A stretch of 64,000 nt of DNA from JAPPHA01 sp965220985 (GCA_965220985.1 OZ244854.1:1984001-2048000); one strand, 5' to 3'; shown: positions 9,585-18,741, numbered from the stretch's first letter. Translations and numbers: made by a program. The notes: generated from the sequence alone by a model not told the origin.

Positions 9585-10865
9585 TCAGTGATCGCCCCGA
9601 TCGATCAGATGAATGAAACTCCCGAACGAGTTTCCCTCGGCAAGCCCTGCCGGCGGGAGGTCGACGCCCTCGGCATCGCTTGCCTCGAAGACCGGTTCGC
9701 CAAGTGCTTTGAGAGTGGTCGCATAGTGAAATTCGTGTCCGGTGAACGATCCGACGAATGGTCCGCGCAATGCTGTCAGCCGGCGGTAGCCCAGATGCAG
9801 CTTCCGTTCCGCGAAACTCGTTTCCAGCCTCAAGAGGCCCAGCATGGCATGGCGCTGTCCGTCGGCGTCAACAAGTCCGTCGCCCATCACCATGTAACCG
9901 CCACACTCGCCATAGACAGCTGGCGCAGCCTGAATGCCGCGTCGGAACGTTGATGCGGCAGCGATGCGACCGGCGTGCAGTTCGGGAAAACCGCCCGGCA
10001 GGATGACGAGATCCGCCGACTCCTCGGGCGCTTCGTCGCGCAAAGGAGAAAACGGGAAGATCTCGGCGCCGGCCTCTCGCCAGTCGGCGAGAAGGTGCGG
10101 GTAGGAGAACGAAAACGCGATGTCGGTCGCGACCGCGATTCGCTGGGCAGGTGGCGCCACCCTGATCTGTTCGCAGATTGGGAGATTCGGATGGTTCAAC
10201 GAACCAGCCGCGTCGATGATGGCGGGGATGTCGACCTGGTCTTCCACGACGGCCGCAACCTGTTCGACCAACTGCTCCCGATCAGCGTGTTCTCTCGCGG
10301 GTTTCAGGCCGAGGTGGCGGGATGTGAGTTCAAGGCGTGAATCCCTTGACAAGGCGCCGAACACTTTCGCTCCCGCACGTTCGAGTGCCCCTCGAACGAG
10401 CCGTTCATGTTTTGGGCTTGCGACGCGATTGAGAATGACGCCAACGACGTTGACATCTTCGCGGAACACCGAAAATCCTTGGTAAAGGGCCGCGACCGAC
10501 TGTGATTGCCCCGCAACGTCGATGACAAGTATGATTGGCAGCCCCAGGATTGCGGCGAGGTCGGCCGTTGATCCGCGCCCACTTGGCGGGGCCCCGTCGA
10601 AGAGTCCCATCGCACCTTCGACCACCAGGAGACCATCGCCGGCGGCGAGGTGACGCAGGCGGTTCGGTTGCATGGCCCATGCATCCAGGTTGACGCAGCG
10701 CGTTCGTGCTGCTGTCTCGTGGTAGCTCGGGTCGATGTAGTCGGGGCCGCTCTTGGCCGGTCGGACGCGGGTTCCGCGGTTGGTCAATGCACGCAGGAGC
10801 CCCATCGTGACGGTCGTCTTGCCGCCCCCGGATCTTGGCGACGCGATGACGATTCCAGTTGTCAC
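9585..10865 (-). CDS. cobB: Cobyrinic acid a,c-diamide synthase
   Basis: 426 residues, normal for the CobB/CbiA family. It amidates the a and c side chains of the corrin ring using glutamine and ATP. The N-terminal dethiobiotin synthase-like ATPase half has the P-loop SPRSGGGKTT (about 9-18). The C-terminal glutamine amidotransferase half has the nucleophile Cys321 in YGECGGYM and a FAERKLHLGYRR stretch near the catalytic His. The start is GTG at 10865, overlapping the cobA stop codon by 4 nt (GTGA), which indicates translational coupling. Confidence 0.95.
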   Translation of the reverse strand: MTTGIVIASPRSGGGKTTVTMGLLRALTNRGTRVRPAKSGPDYIDPSYHETAARTRCVNLDAWAMQPNRLRHLAAGDGLLVVEGAMGLFDGAPPSGRGSTADLAAILGLPIILVIDVAGQSQSVAALYQGFSVFREDVNVVGVILNRVASPKHERLVRGALERAGAKVFGALSRDSRLELTSRHLGLKPAREHADREQLVEQVAAVVEDQVDIPAIIDAAGSLNHPNLPICEQIRVAPPAQRIAVATDIAFSFSYPHLLADWREAGAEIFPFSPLRDEAPEESADLVILPGGFPELHAGRIAAASTFRRGIQAAPAVYGECGGYMVMGDGLVDADGQRHAMLGLLRLETSFAERKLHLGYRRLTALRGPFVGSFTGHEFHYATTLKALGEPVFEASDAEGVDLPPAGLAEGNSFGSFIHLIDRGDH

Positions 10866-11728
10866 GGTGCTGGAGCCGTCACGTTTGTGGTGTCACCAGC
10901 GGAGCTATCGTTGTCAGAAGTGGCCCGGTTGGCAGGAGCGGGCGGATGCTTGAAGATGTCCCGAAAGTCGACCGTGCCTCCGATGCAGACGATCGCCGGC
11001 GGCTCGATTCCCGACTTTTCGATATCGCGCGCGACGTCCTTCAGTGTCGAACGGAGTATCTCCTGCTGCGGTGTCGTGGCGCGGGAGACAACCGCAACGG
11101 CTTCGTCGGGAAGGCGTCCTGCCTTGATCAGCAGCGCTGCAATGCGCTCGATGTTGCGCATGGCCATGTAGAGGACGATGACAGGGCTTGCGGCCGCGAT
11201 CGCGTTCCAGTCGAGCGAATGGGGAGCCGACCCGTTCTGGTCGTGTCCGGTGACGAAGGTCACCGACTGGTTGACGTCGCGGTGGGTCAGTGGAATGCCG
11301 GCGTAGGCCAATCCTCCGACGCCTGCAGATATCCCAGGAACGATCTGCACGGGTATGCCTTCGCCGACGAGAGTTTCGGCTTCCTCACCGCCGCGGCCGA
11401 AGACGAACGGATCGCCTCCCTTGAGGCGCAACACCCGCAGTCCCGATTTCGCGAGGTCGATCAGCTTGATCGATATATCCTTCTGATTCGGCGAAGGTTT
11501 TCCGCCCCTTTTACCGGCATGAATGAGTTCGGCATCTGGTCTCGCCCATGCGAGTATTTCCGGATTGACGAGAGCGTCATAGACGATGACATCGGCCTGT
11601 TTCAGACCGTTCAAGGCGTGCAGGGTGACCAGCCCCGGGTCGCCCGGCCCGGCGCCGCAAAGCCAGACCCAGCCGGGGAGAAATTCCGGCAGCCCTGCGA
11701 GTTCCGAATCTGGCGCTGACCTGTTCAT
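10862..11728 (-). CDS. cobA: Uroporphyrinogen-III C-methyltransferase
   Basis: 288 residues from ATG 11728. It methylates uroporphyrinogen III at C2 and C7 with SAM to make precorrin-2, the branch point to B12 and sirohaem. Family motifs are visible: WVWLCGAGPGDPGLVTLHA, VIVYDALVN, LRLKGGDPFVFGRGGEEAE and VPGISAGVGGLAYAGIPLTHR. The C-terminus has an unusual Ala/Pro/Asp-rich tail of about 30 residues. A GTG at 11797 is in frame; I prefer 11728 because family members begin just before the LPEFLPGWVWL stretch, but neither start has a good ribosome site. It overlaps cobB by 4 nt. Confidence 0.95.
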   Translation of the reverse strand: MNRSAPDSELAGLPEFLPGWVWLCGAGPGDPGLVTLHALNGLKQADVIVYDALVNPEILAWARPDAELIHAGKRGGKPSPNQKDISIKLIDLAKSGLRVLRLKGGDPFVFGRGGEEAETLVGEGIPVQIVPGISAGVGGLAYAGIPLTHRDVNQSVTFVTGHDQNGSAPHSLDWNAIAAASPVIVLYMAMRNIERIAALLIKAGRLPDEAVAVVSRATTPQQEILRSTLKDVARDIEKSGIEPPAIVCIGGTVDFRDIFKHPPAPANRATSDNDSSAGDTTNVTAPAP

Positions 11729-12004
11729 GGGGGCCGTTATGGCGAACAACGGCGACCAATCCAAGCATGGCGCACTTCGTACCGGCCCTCCGTTCACGTG
11801 ATGTCGTCATCGCTGGCCTCGGTTCGGGGCGCGGGGTGGGAACGAGGCGCCGATCGAGGAGATCTGACGTTCGGCCAACCCTTGCACGACATGGGTCGGG
11901 TGCGGAGACTCGAGTGATCTAACGGCCGATTCGGTCCCCTTGTATGGTGCACAGGGCTGCGAGATGAATTGGCGAAACGCGACCTCGTGTCTATAGTGGG
12001 TCGA

Positions 12005-13072
12005 ATGTCCGAACAGCCCCGAAAACCCAAGACTCCCCTGCGCAGCGGGTGGACAACCGGGGCCTGCGCCACGGCTGCAGCCAAGGGCGCAGCAGAAGCG
12101 CTTTGGGGAGAAGAGTTTCCGTCATCGGTCACGATTGAACTGCCGGGGGGGCAAACGCCGGAGTTCGAACTTGTGCACTGCCGAAAGGGCGCGAACTGGG
12201 CTGAAGCAGGCGTAGTGAAGGATGCCGGCGACGACCCCGATGTGACCCATGGCGCCACGATCATGGTGCGCGTGGACTCGCTCGGGTCTGGCGTGACCTT
12301 CGCCGCCGGCGAGGGTGTTGGCACGATTACCCGTCCGGGTCTGCCGCTCGAGGTTGGGGAACCGGCCATCAACCCGGTGCCAAGGCAAATGATCGAGGCG
12401 GCGCTCGATGCCGTCGCCATGGCTCATGCGACATCACCGAATCTCCGGGTCACCATCTCTGTTCCGGGCGGCCGGGAACTTGCCGAACGAACGTGGAATC
12501 CGCGTCTCGGGATTCTGGGCGGGATCTCCATACTCGGCACGACGGGCATCGTTCGGCCTTACTCCTGCTCGGCGTGGATTGCGTCGATTCATCGGGGAAT
12601 CGACGTTGCGCGCGCGAGCGGTGTCGAGCATGTGGCGGGATGCACGGGCCAGACCTCGAGCAAGGTGGTCCAGAGCCATTACGGGCTTCCCGATCATGCC
12701 ATGCTGGACATGGGCGATTTCTCGGGGGGTCTGCTCAAGTACCTGGCACGGCATCCGGTGCCCCGATTGACCATCGGCGGCGGTGTCGCGAAGATCACCA
12801 AGCTCTCTCAGGGCGCGTCGGACCTGCATTCGGCGCGGTCGCAAGTCGATTTCGCGGCACTCGGACGGCGCGCCATCGGGCTTGGGTTGCCGGATGTCTC
12901 GCAATCGAACACGGTCCTGGAGGCGATCGAGATTGCAGGCAGCGAGCTTGCGGCGGCCATTGCCGGAGACGCCCGATCGAAAGTCATGCTGACATTGCGG
13001 GGCCGCGTGAAAACCGTCGATGTCATTGTCATTGACCGGTCCGGTCAAATCCTCGGACACGCGGATGAATGA
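12005..13072 (+). CDS. cbiD: Cobalt-precorrin-5B C1-methyltransferase
   Basis: 355 residues. It transfers a methyl group to C1 of the corrin ring during ring contraction. The N-terminal LRSGWTTGACATAAAKGA is the family signature, with GRELAERTWNPRLGILGGISILGTTGIV near the middle and HVAGCTGQTSSK beyond it. ATG 12005 places the start just before the signature; an upstream TTG (11969) is in frame but unneeded. It is divergent from cobA-cobB across about 280 nt. Some alphaproteobacteria use CbiD where others use CobF, so its presence alone does not decide between the oxygen-dependent and independent routes. Confidence 0.95.
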   Translation: MSEQPRKPKTPLRSGWTTGACATAAAKGAAEALWGEEFPSSVTIELPGGQTPEFELVHCRKGANWAEAGVVKDAGDDPDVTHGATIMVRVDSLGSGVTFAAGEGVGTITRPGLPLEVGEPAINPVPRQMIEAALDAVAMAHATSPNLRVTISVPGGRELAERTWNPRLGILGGISILGTTGIVRPYSCSAWIASIHRGIDVARASGVEHVAGCTGQTSSKVVQSHYGLPDHAMLDMGDFSGGLLKYLARHPVPRLTIGGGVAKITKLSQGASDLHSARSQVDFAALGRRAIGLGLPDVSQSNTVLEAIEIAGSELAAAIAGDARSKVMLTLRGRVKTVDVIVIDRSGQILGHADE

Positions 13073-13457
13073 CCTGGATCGCGAAGACGTGGGCCGCAGC
13101 GGTCAAAAACGGTGGCGCGGCACTTTTGAGTTGCGTTGGCAAGTCATTGTGATTGATCGACATTCCTTGAGGGAGATTTCACCAGCCCCGTGAGTTCAAG
13201 TCGTCGTGGGGCGACTCGCAGACATTCCGAATCATGACCTTGTGTCCCGCCGAGACCCATCGGCCAACGAAGGATCACAGGTCGAAATCAGACAGAACAA
13301 GTCGCTGAAACGAGGGTCTCCCACCGTGAACCGGTCGGTGCCATCAACTCTCATCGGCACCTGAGTGATGACGACTCAGAGAGTTTCGGTCGTCATCGTG
13401 TTGGTGTAGCCGCGACTTTCGCCAGGTTTCGGGATCGACTGTCAATGGCAGCGGAAT
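13073..13457. other. Intergenic region after cbiD
   Basis: 385 nt between the convergent cbiD and first lipoprotein gene. I see no gene, RNA or clear terminator hairpin with a T-run. Confidence 0.5.
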
Positions 13458-14036
13458 TCATGCCCGATCGTCACAAACAAGTTGATCCGAGGCCGGCATC
13501 AACCCTCTGATCTGTCTCATCACGTTCGAGACCTCTCCTTCGTTTTCATAGCCTCTGACAATAGCGGGTTGTTCAAGAAACGGGGAATCGATCATCCATG
13601 ACCAATTGTCCAATGTCTCCATGTCCAAATCGACTCGGGTCCAAATCAGTTTCCACCATCCGATTCCATCCGACATCACCCATTGTTCTTGAAGAACAAA
13701 AGCCTCGTCATCACTCCCTCGGTGCAACTTCGTGAACAGAACACCTTCCCGGTGTCCCAGGCGTTCGTTGTTGAATTCGTTGGCAACCTCCTGTTCGGCT
13801 CGCGGCACCCCTTCTGGCAGCCCGCACCTGACATACCACTGTCCCTCGCTGTTTTGCTTCGGTCCTTGCGAAGGCTGATCAAATTGGCTCGCTGCTTGCT
13901 GGTTTTCTGCCGGGCCGACGGCTGGGTTGTTGAAACAGGCTGCCAGGCCGAGTGCAACGAGGATGGAAATCGAAGCTGTTGAAACCTTGCTGGTCAAGCG
14001 GTGACGCTTTGCAAATTCACTGGCTGAGTGTCGCAT
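13458..14036 (-). CDS. Paralogous lipoprotein, copy A
   Basis: 192 residues. It has a basic N-terminus, a hydrophobic stretch (about 22-33) and a lipobox LAAC with the acylated cysteine at 34, so a signal peptidase II lipoprotein is predicted. The mature part has no family I recognise. It shares QWYV-CGLP (near 67-74), EQWVMSDGIGWWKL and a C-terminal MPASDQLVCDD with two neighbouring copies; the two non-lipobox cysteines are conserved in all three and could form a disulfide. The start ATG 14036 has AGGAG 8 nt upstream. It is the most downstream of three tandem copies on the minus strand, embedded between cbiD and cobK. No metal-binding motif supports a direct role in cobalt handling. Confidence 0.85.
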   Translation of the reverse strand: MRHSASEFAKRHRLTSKVSTASISILVALGLAACFNNPAVGPAENQQAASQFDQPSQGPKQNSEGQWYVRCGLPEGVPRAEQEVANEFNNERLGHREGVLFTKLHRGSDDEAFVLQEQWVMSDGIGWWKLIWTRVDLDMETLDNWSWMIDSPFLEQPAIVRGYENEGEVSNVMRQIRGLMPASDQLVCDDRA

Positions 14037-14157
14037 TGGGAGGCTCCTGTTGTGTACCGTGACAGAAAAGCTGAGAACCGCACGGCATCAAACATCAATT
14101 CCGCTTGCTCGAGATGCCTGCCACGGCACCGATGTCGCTTGAGATGAATGCGATGAC

Positions 14158-14754
14158 TCATGACTCGACGTCCCGATCATCGCAAACAAGTTCATCTGCC
14201 GGCGGCATCGCCCTTTTGATCAGATAGGCCGCTTCTGCAACGCCCCAGTCATTATGAAATCCTTTGACAATCTTGGTCCGATTGAGAAACGGGGAATCGA
14301 AGCTCCTTGGCCATTCGTTCAAGGGCTGGTTCGGGTCCATCTCGAGACGGCTCCAAAACAGTTTCCACCAACCGATCCCATCCGACTTCACCCACTGATC
14401 TTGAAATGCAAACACGACGTCATCGTTCTGCGGGCGCAACTTCGAGAACAAGATACCTTCCCGGTGTCCCAACCGTTCGTTGTTGAAAGTTTCGATCGGC
14501 TTCTGTTCGGAGTCCGGACCTTGGTCGGCATCGGGCAACCCACACGTGACATACCACTGCCCCAAGCTGTTTTTCTTCGGCTTTTGCGAGGGCTGATCAG
14601 CTTGGCTCCCCGCTTGCTGGTTTTCTGTCGGACCACCGGATGTGCTGTTGAAACAGGCCGACAAGCCGAGCACAACAAAGATGGAAATCGAAGCCATTGT
14701 GACCTTGCTGGTGAAGCGGTGACGCTTTGCAGATTCACGGGCTGAGTGCTGCAT
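14158..14754 (-). CDS. Paralogous lipoprotein, copy B
   Basis: 198 residues, closest to copy A: nearly the same signal peptide (KRHRFTSKVTMASISIF), lipobox LSAC with Cys34, and the shared FNNERLGHREG, DQWVKSDGIGWWKLFW and LVCDDRD blocks. ATG 14754 is chosen since AGGAG lies 8 nt upstream and it aligns with the starts of copies A and C; an in-frame start 24 nt upstream is not shared. The intergenic DNA before it matches that before copies A and C, so the duplication unit includes the leader. Function unknown. Confidence 0.85.
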   Translation of the reverse strand: MQHSARESAKRHRFTSKVTMASISIFVVLGLSACFNSTSGGPTENQQAGSQADQPSQKPKKNSLGQWYVTCGLPDADQGPDSEQKPIETFNNERLGHREGILFSKLRPQNDDVVFAFQDQWVKSDGIGWWKLFWSRLEMDPNQPLNEWPRSFDSPFLNRTKIVKGFHNDWGVAEAAYLIKRAMPPADELVCDDRDVES

Positions 14755-14875
14755 TGGGAAACTCCTGCTGCGTGTCATGACAAAAAAGCTGAGAACCGCA
14801 TGGCATCAAACATCAAGTCCGCTCGCTCGGGATTCCTGACACGGCGCCGATGTCGCTTGAGACGAATGCGAGGAC

Positions 14876-15466
14876 TCATGACACGATGTCCCGATCATCG
14901 CAAACAAGTTGGTCTGCGGCCGGCACCAACGACATGATCCGGTTGGTCACATCATCTGGATCCAATGCGTTGTTTCGGCCCATGGAGATGTGCGGCCGTT
15001 CAAGAAATGGAGATACAATTTTCTGGATGTAATGATCGTGTCTGACATGGTGCGCCTCGATGCGGCTCCAATACAGTTTCCACCATCCGATCCCATCGGA
15101 CATCACCCATTGTTCACTGACAAAATAATAGCCAAGACCTTCCGCTGCGAGACTTGTCGTGAATCTCATGGTTCTCCGATGCCCCGAGCTGTTGTCACGA
15201 AAAATCCCGAGCCTTGGCGATGGTTGCCGGGGGCGCGGTTCATACTCAGGTAGTCCGCAGGTGACATACCACTGCCCTGAGCTGTTTTTCTTCGGTGTTC
15301 TTACTGGCTGATCAACTTGCCTGATGAGCCTCTGTTTTTCCTCCCGGTCGATCTCCTGACTGCCACAAGCCGCCAAGCCGAGTGCAACGACGATGGCGAT
15401 CGAACTGGTTGCGATCAGGTTGACAAGGCGGTCGCGCCTTGCAGATCCGCGGGCTGGGTGTCGCAT
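14876..15466 (-). CDS. Paralogous lipoprotein, copy C
   Basis: 196 residues and the most diverged of the three. The lipobox is LAAC with Cys34, as in copies A and B. It keeps QWYVTCGLPE, SEQWVMSDGIGWWKLYWSR, SPFLERP and PAADQLVCDDRD, but the central part differs (it has GHRRTMRF in place of the GHREG block). ATG 15466 has GGAG upstream. It is the first gene of the leftward array and is divergent from cobK, so its upstream region probably carries the array promoter. Function unknown. Confidence 0.84.
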   Translation of the reverse strand: MRHPARGSARRDRLVNLIATSSIAIVVALGLAACGSQEIDREEKQRLIRQVDQPVRTPKKNSSGQWYVTCGLPEYEPRPRQPSPRLGIFRDNSSGHRRTMRFTTSLAAEGLGYYFVSEQWVMSDGIGWWKLYWSRIEAHHVRHDHYIQKIVSPFLERPHISMGRNNALDPDDVTNRIMSLVPAADQLVCDDRDIVS

Positions 15467-15805
15467 CGGGAGGCTCCTGCTGAGTTTCAGGGCATTAAAG
15501 CCGAGAACCGAACGGAATCAAACATCAAATCTGCTTGCCCAGAATCTTCCTCACGGCGTCAATTCGGCACGGGACGCAGGAACCCGGTCAAGTCAGGATG
15601 CCGCGACCGAGAATCTGGCAGCGGATCGAATCCGACTTGGACCATTTCGATGATCCATCCGGTGGAACCGTCTCATCGGCCGGCCACGAGAATCTCTGTT
15701 GCGTCATTTGCGACGGCCAACAAATATGGAGCGCATTGACCGGGGAGTCTCCGTCGGTCTCATCCTTGTCCGATACTGCGTGGACACCGATAGAGGATTG
15801 ACGAA
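15467..15805. other. Divergent intergenic region, lipoprotein array and cobK
   Basis: 339 nt. The first part is the third copy of the array leader. The rest should hold the cobK promoter. I do not see a B12 riboswitch core or another structured RNA. Confidence 0.5.
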
Positions 15806-16612
15806 TTGAAGGCAGGAAGTTCATCGTCGCCGTCCAAGAAGACGACACCATTGTTGATTCTCGGCGGAACACAGGAAGCGCGGCAGGTTGCGGAGCGGGC
15901 CGCAGAGGACGATCGTTTCTCGACCACCTATTCTCTCGCCGGGTTGACACGCGAACCGAGAACGGTCGAGGGGACATTGTTGCGGCGGGGTGGCTTTGAC
16001 GGACCGGATGGGTTCAGAGACTACCTGGTTTCGACAGGAACCCGGGTCGTGGTTGACGCAACCCATCCCTTTGCCGAACGGATGACAAGAACGGCGCTGA
16101 CGGTGACACGAGAAATCGGCCTTGCGCACGTGGTCCTTCAGCGTCCCGGCTGGACGAGAGTGCCCAAGGACAATTGGCACTCTGTTTCGTCGATTGATGA
16201 TTTGTCGCGAGTCGTTCCGAAGGGATCGACGGTGTTTCTTGCAACGGGAAGGAATCATGCGGAGCGACTCGCATCGTGCCTGCCCGGTCGTCGGTTGCTA
16301 TGCCGCGTGGTTGATCTGCCGGATCATCCGTTCCCTGCAGCGAACGGGCGCTGGATCGTCGGTCGACCGCCATTCAGCGTCAGCGACGAGACCGAATTGT
16401 TCAGAGACGAACGGATTGACTGGATCGTCACCCGGAATTCCGGTAGCCCGCTGGCCGAGAGCAAGCTGGAAGCGGCAAGGAGGTTGGGGTTGCCCGTCGC
16501 CATGCTGAGGCGTCCCGAATTGCCGGAATGCACGGTTGTCGACTCGGTCGACGCCTGCATGGCGTGGCTTTCGATGATGCATCGGGATCAAGGCGCCAGC
16601 GACACATCGTGA
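15806..16612 (+). CDS. cobK: Precorrin-6A reductase (CobK/CbiJ family)
   Basis: 268 residues. It reduces the macrocycle of (cobalt-)precorrin-6A with NADPH. The N-terminal LLILGGTQEARQVAE is the family nucleotide-binding signature, followed by VVVDATHPFAERMT, WIVGRPPFS and WIVTRNSG, all typical. The start is a TTG at 15806 with AGAGGA upstream; no ATG is available before the signature. It is the fourth corrin gene of the window and is separated from cbiD by the lipoprotein array. Confidence 0.92.
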   Translation: MKAGSSSSPSKKTTPLLILGGTQEARQVAERAAEDDRFSTTYSLAGLTREPRTVEGTLLRRGGFDGPDGFRDYLVSTGTRVVVDATHPFAERMTRTALTVTREIGLAHVVLQRPGWTRVPKDNWHSVSSIDDLSRVVPKGSTVFLATGRNHAERLASCLPGRRLLCRVVDLPDHPFPAANGRWIVGRPPFSVSDETELFRDERIDWIVTRNSGSPLAESKLEAARRLGLPVAMLRRPELPECTVVDSVDACMAWLSMMHRDQGASDTS

Positions 16613-16646
16613 AGATCCCTGGTTGCCGCAAGGAGAAGAGCACCAA

Positions 16647-17285
16647 ATGAGCGTGATGCGAACGATTGAAACCGAGTCCTGCATCGAGGAGGGGGCGACA
16701 TGGCTCGCCGCGAAAGAACCGCGATTCGCGACCGTCATCGAACAGACGGGACTTCCGCCCCTGCGGCGTCGGCAGGCAGGATTTCGTGCATTGCTTGGAG
16801 CCATTGTCAGTCAGCAGTTGTCAGTCGCGGCCGCAGACAGTGTCTGGAACAAGCTGCAGGCTGCAGGGTTCGATTCGGACGAGGCAGTGCTTGACGCATC
16901 GACCGAGAGTCTTCGCGGCTGTGGTCTGTCCGGTCAGAAGGTCCGATACGCCAAGGCACTGGCCGAGAGCGGAATCGATTACACCGCTCTTGAAACAATG
17001 AGCGATCAATCCGTTGTCGATCGATTGACCGAGGTCACCGGAATCGGACGCTGGACCGCGGAGATTTACGTGATGTTTGCTCTCGGGCGGGCTGATGTCT
17101 TCGCGGCGGGTGATCTTGCGCTGCAGGAATCGGCACGGTTGCTTTTTGAGCTTTCTGACAGACCGACCGAGCGCGAACTCGCTCAGACGGCGACGGCATG
17201 GTCACCCTGGCGAGCCATCGCCGCGCGACTTCTGTGGGCGCATTACCGCCACGTGAAGGACAGAGAGGGGATTCGAGGTTCATGA
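16647..17285 (+). CDS. DNA-3-methyladenine glycosylase II family protein
   Basis: 212 residues. It excises alkylated purines from DNA. Helix-hairpin-helix TGIGRWT (131-137) and the catalytic Asp156 in AAGDLALQ mark the HhH-GPD superfamily; AIVSQQLSV (52-60) is also typical of the AlkA-like group. It lacks the extra N-terminal domain of E. coli AlkA, so it is the short form. ATG 16647 follows AGGAG by 11 nt; an in-frame TTG at 16623 is less likely. Its stop overlaps the next start (ATGA), so it is coupled to the esterase gene. Confidence 0.9.
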   Translation: MSVMRTIETESCIEEGATWLAAKEPRFATVIEQTGLPPLRRRQAGFRALLGAIVSQQLSVAAADSVWNKLQAAGFDSDEAVLDASTESLRGCGLSGQKVRYAKALAESGIDYTALETMSDQSVVDRLTEVTGIGRWTAEIYVMFALGRADVFAAGDLALQESARLLFELSDRPTERELAQTATAWSPWRAIAARLLWAHYRHVKDREGIRGS

Positions 17286-17941
17286 CTCTCACCCATCAAC
17301 GTGCAGGGGCGCCCAAGGGACGTGCCCGGCAACTGGTCGTGCTTCTCCATGGCTACGGGGCCGACGGTCCCGATCTCCTGTCGCTCGGCCAGGTGCTGTC
17401 GAGCGCGCTGCCCGAAGCTGCATTTCTCGCTCCGAACGCACCGTTCAGGTGCACCGCAAATCCCTTCGGTTACCAGTGGTTTCCCATCCCGTGGATCGAC
17501 GGTTCGAGCGAAGCGGACTCGGCCATTGCTGCCGGGCAATCGCGTTCTGTCCTCAACGATTGGCTGGACGAAATCGCTGACCAGGAATCGGTGGACGCAT
17601 CGAGGACGGCGCTGATCGGGTTTTCGCAAGGGACGATGATGGCTCTTGGCGTGGCTCCGATGCGACCTGAACAATTTGCCGCGCTGGTCGGGTTTTCGGG
17701 CAGTTCACGGTTGTTGCCGTCGTCGGGGCAGATTCGCTCGCGACCCCCGGTGCTGCTTGTTCACGGCGAAAACGACGACGTGATTCCCTGCGAAAACCTG
17801 CAGCAATCGGCGGATGCGCTTGACGCACTGGGGTTTGATACCGCGACCCATCTCTCGAAGGGAATCGGCCACCAGATTGGACCAGACGGCCTTGCCGTCG
17901 CGCAGGACTTTCTCGTGAGAAAGCTGACGGCAAGCGATTGA
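17282..17941 (+). CDS. Carboxylesterase/phospholipase, alpha/beta hydrolase
   Basis: 219 residues, the size of the small cytosolic carboxylesterase family related to YpfH. The catalytic triad is readable: Ser115 in GFSQG, Asp165 or Asp166 in HGENDDVIP, and His197 in GIGHQIGPDG. The oxyanion segment LLHGYGADGPDLL lies at 21-33. The natural substrate is unknown. ATG 17282 overlaps the glycosylase stop by 4 nt. It converges with the VOC gene. Confidence 0.9.
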   Translation: MTLTHQRAGAPKGRARQLVVLLHGYGADGPDLLSLGQVLSSALPEAAFLAPNAPFRCTANPFGYQWFPIPWIDGSSEADSAIAAGQSRSVLNDWLDEIADQESVDASRTALIGFSQGTMMALGVAPMRPEQFAALVGFSGSSRLLPSSGQIRSRPPVLLVHGENDDVIPCENLQQSADALDALGFDTATHLSKGIGHQIGPDGLAVAQDFLVRKLTASD

Positions 17942-17990
17942 CACTGTTTCAATTTCGGCGCGCGCTGATCGATCTGCCAATCAAGACTCG

Positions 17991-18425
17991 TCAAGTCGCA
18001 TCTGCATCGCTGAACCACAGTCCGCGTTCGGCGAATTCCAGCGAATTGCCGGACGGATCTCGGATGTAGATCGATCGACATCCGTTGGGCCAGGCAAAGT
18101 CGGCTTCGACTTCGATCGCGTGATTCGCGAAGACCTCGATCCATTGATCGAGGTCACTTGCAGTTGCCGAGAAACAGACATGTCCATGCCCGCTCATGCC
18201 ATGAGGAGGAACGGGCAAGTTCGGATTGTTTGAAGGCTTGGAGGTCTCGCGCGCGTTGAAAATCAGAAGAACGGTGTTGCGGAAGCGAAAAAAGATGTGC
18301 CGGTCGCCCACCCGCACGATCTTGCTGAACCCGAGGACCGATTCGTAGAAGCTCTCGGCCGCGTCGAGGTCATCGACATAGATGGCGGCCTCGAGAATGT
18401 CTGGGGATTCGGGTTTTCGGGTCAC
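17991..18425 (-). CDS. VOC (glyoxalase/bleomycin resistance fold) protein
   Basis: 144 residues from GTG 18425. It has the single VOC module: LEAAIYVDDLDAAESFYESVLGF at the start, then HVCFSATASDLDQW, and IYIRDPSGNSLEFAERGLW with the C-terminal metal-ligand Glu. The frame stays open far upstream, but that part has no VOC similarity, so I start just before the fold. No strong ribosome site is seen, so the start is uncertain. Substrate unknown. Confidence 0.82.
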   Translation of the reverse strand: MTRKPESPDILEAAIYVDDLDAAESFYESVLGFSKIVRVGDRHIFFRFRNTVLLIFNARETSKPSNNPNLPVPPHGMSGHGHVCFSATASDLDQWIEVFANHAIEVEADFAWPNGCRSIYIRDPSGNSLEFAERGLWFSDADAT

Positions 18426-18741
18426 GGGTCTGTCCGATCTGACGGCGTTGCAACACAATGTGGTCGAATGTGCGTCACGGCAAGCGCAAACTGCCGGGCC
18501 ACAAGTGCGGACGAGCCTTCTCACCCGGCTGCAAGGTCTCCAAACGAACCTGACTGTGGTTGTTGTGGTACAGTCATGCGTTCCCATGTTGTTTTTCGGC
18601 AACGGTCGTTGGTGTGGTCCAGTCGTGCTGTTGTCGATTTGGAGAGCAGGGTTATAAGACTGAGCCAATTGCGGATGTCCTGGCCACGAAACCAGCATTG
18701 AGGTGTCGGGCCGAAAGTGCTGGATGCTTGGGTGGCTCACG
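18426..18741. other. Divergent intergenic region, VOC gene and HNH gene
   Basis: 316 nt without a credible gene. It should contain both divergent promoters; a candidate for the HNH gene is listed. Confidence 0.5.
18631..18658 (+). promoter_or_regulatory. Candidate promoter of HNH gene
   Basis: TTGTCG at 18631-18636, a 16-nt spacer and TATAAG at 18653-18658, 83 nt before the start codon. Confidence 0.4.

Larger units (their letters stand above)
13458..15480 (-). repeat. Tandem array of three lipoprotein units of about 0.72 kb
   Basis: The three start codons lie at 15466, 14754 and 14036, 712 and 718 nt apart. Similarity covers the genes and also the spacers: each start is preceded by a near-identical leader containing a GAGAACCG-ACGG/TGG-ATCAAACATCAA pattern and the same AGGAG-type ribosome site. 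This is direct tandem duplication of whole gene-plus-leader units, followed by divergence. Confidence 0.85.

Noticed and set aside
11729..12004. A B12 riboswitch between cobA and cbiD
   Set aside because: I looked for the conserved core and B12-box on both strands and found no convincing match.
13458..15480. A CRISPR-like or satellite repeat in the triplicated region
   Set aside because: The repeat units are whole genes of about 0.72 kb with diverged coding sequence, not short spaced repeats. No CRISPR array was seen anywhere in the window.
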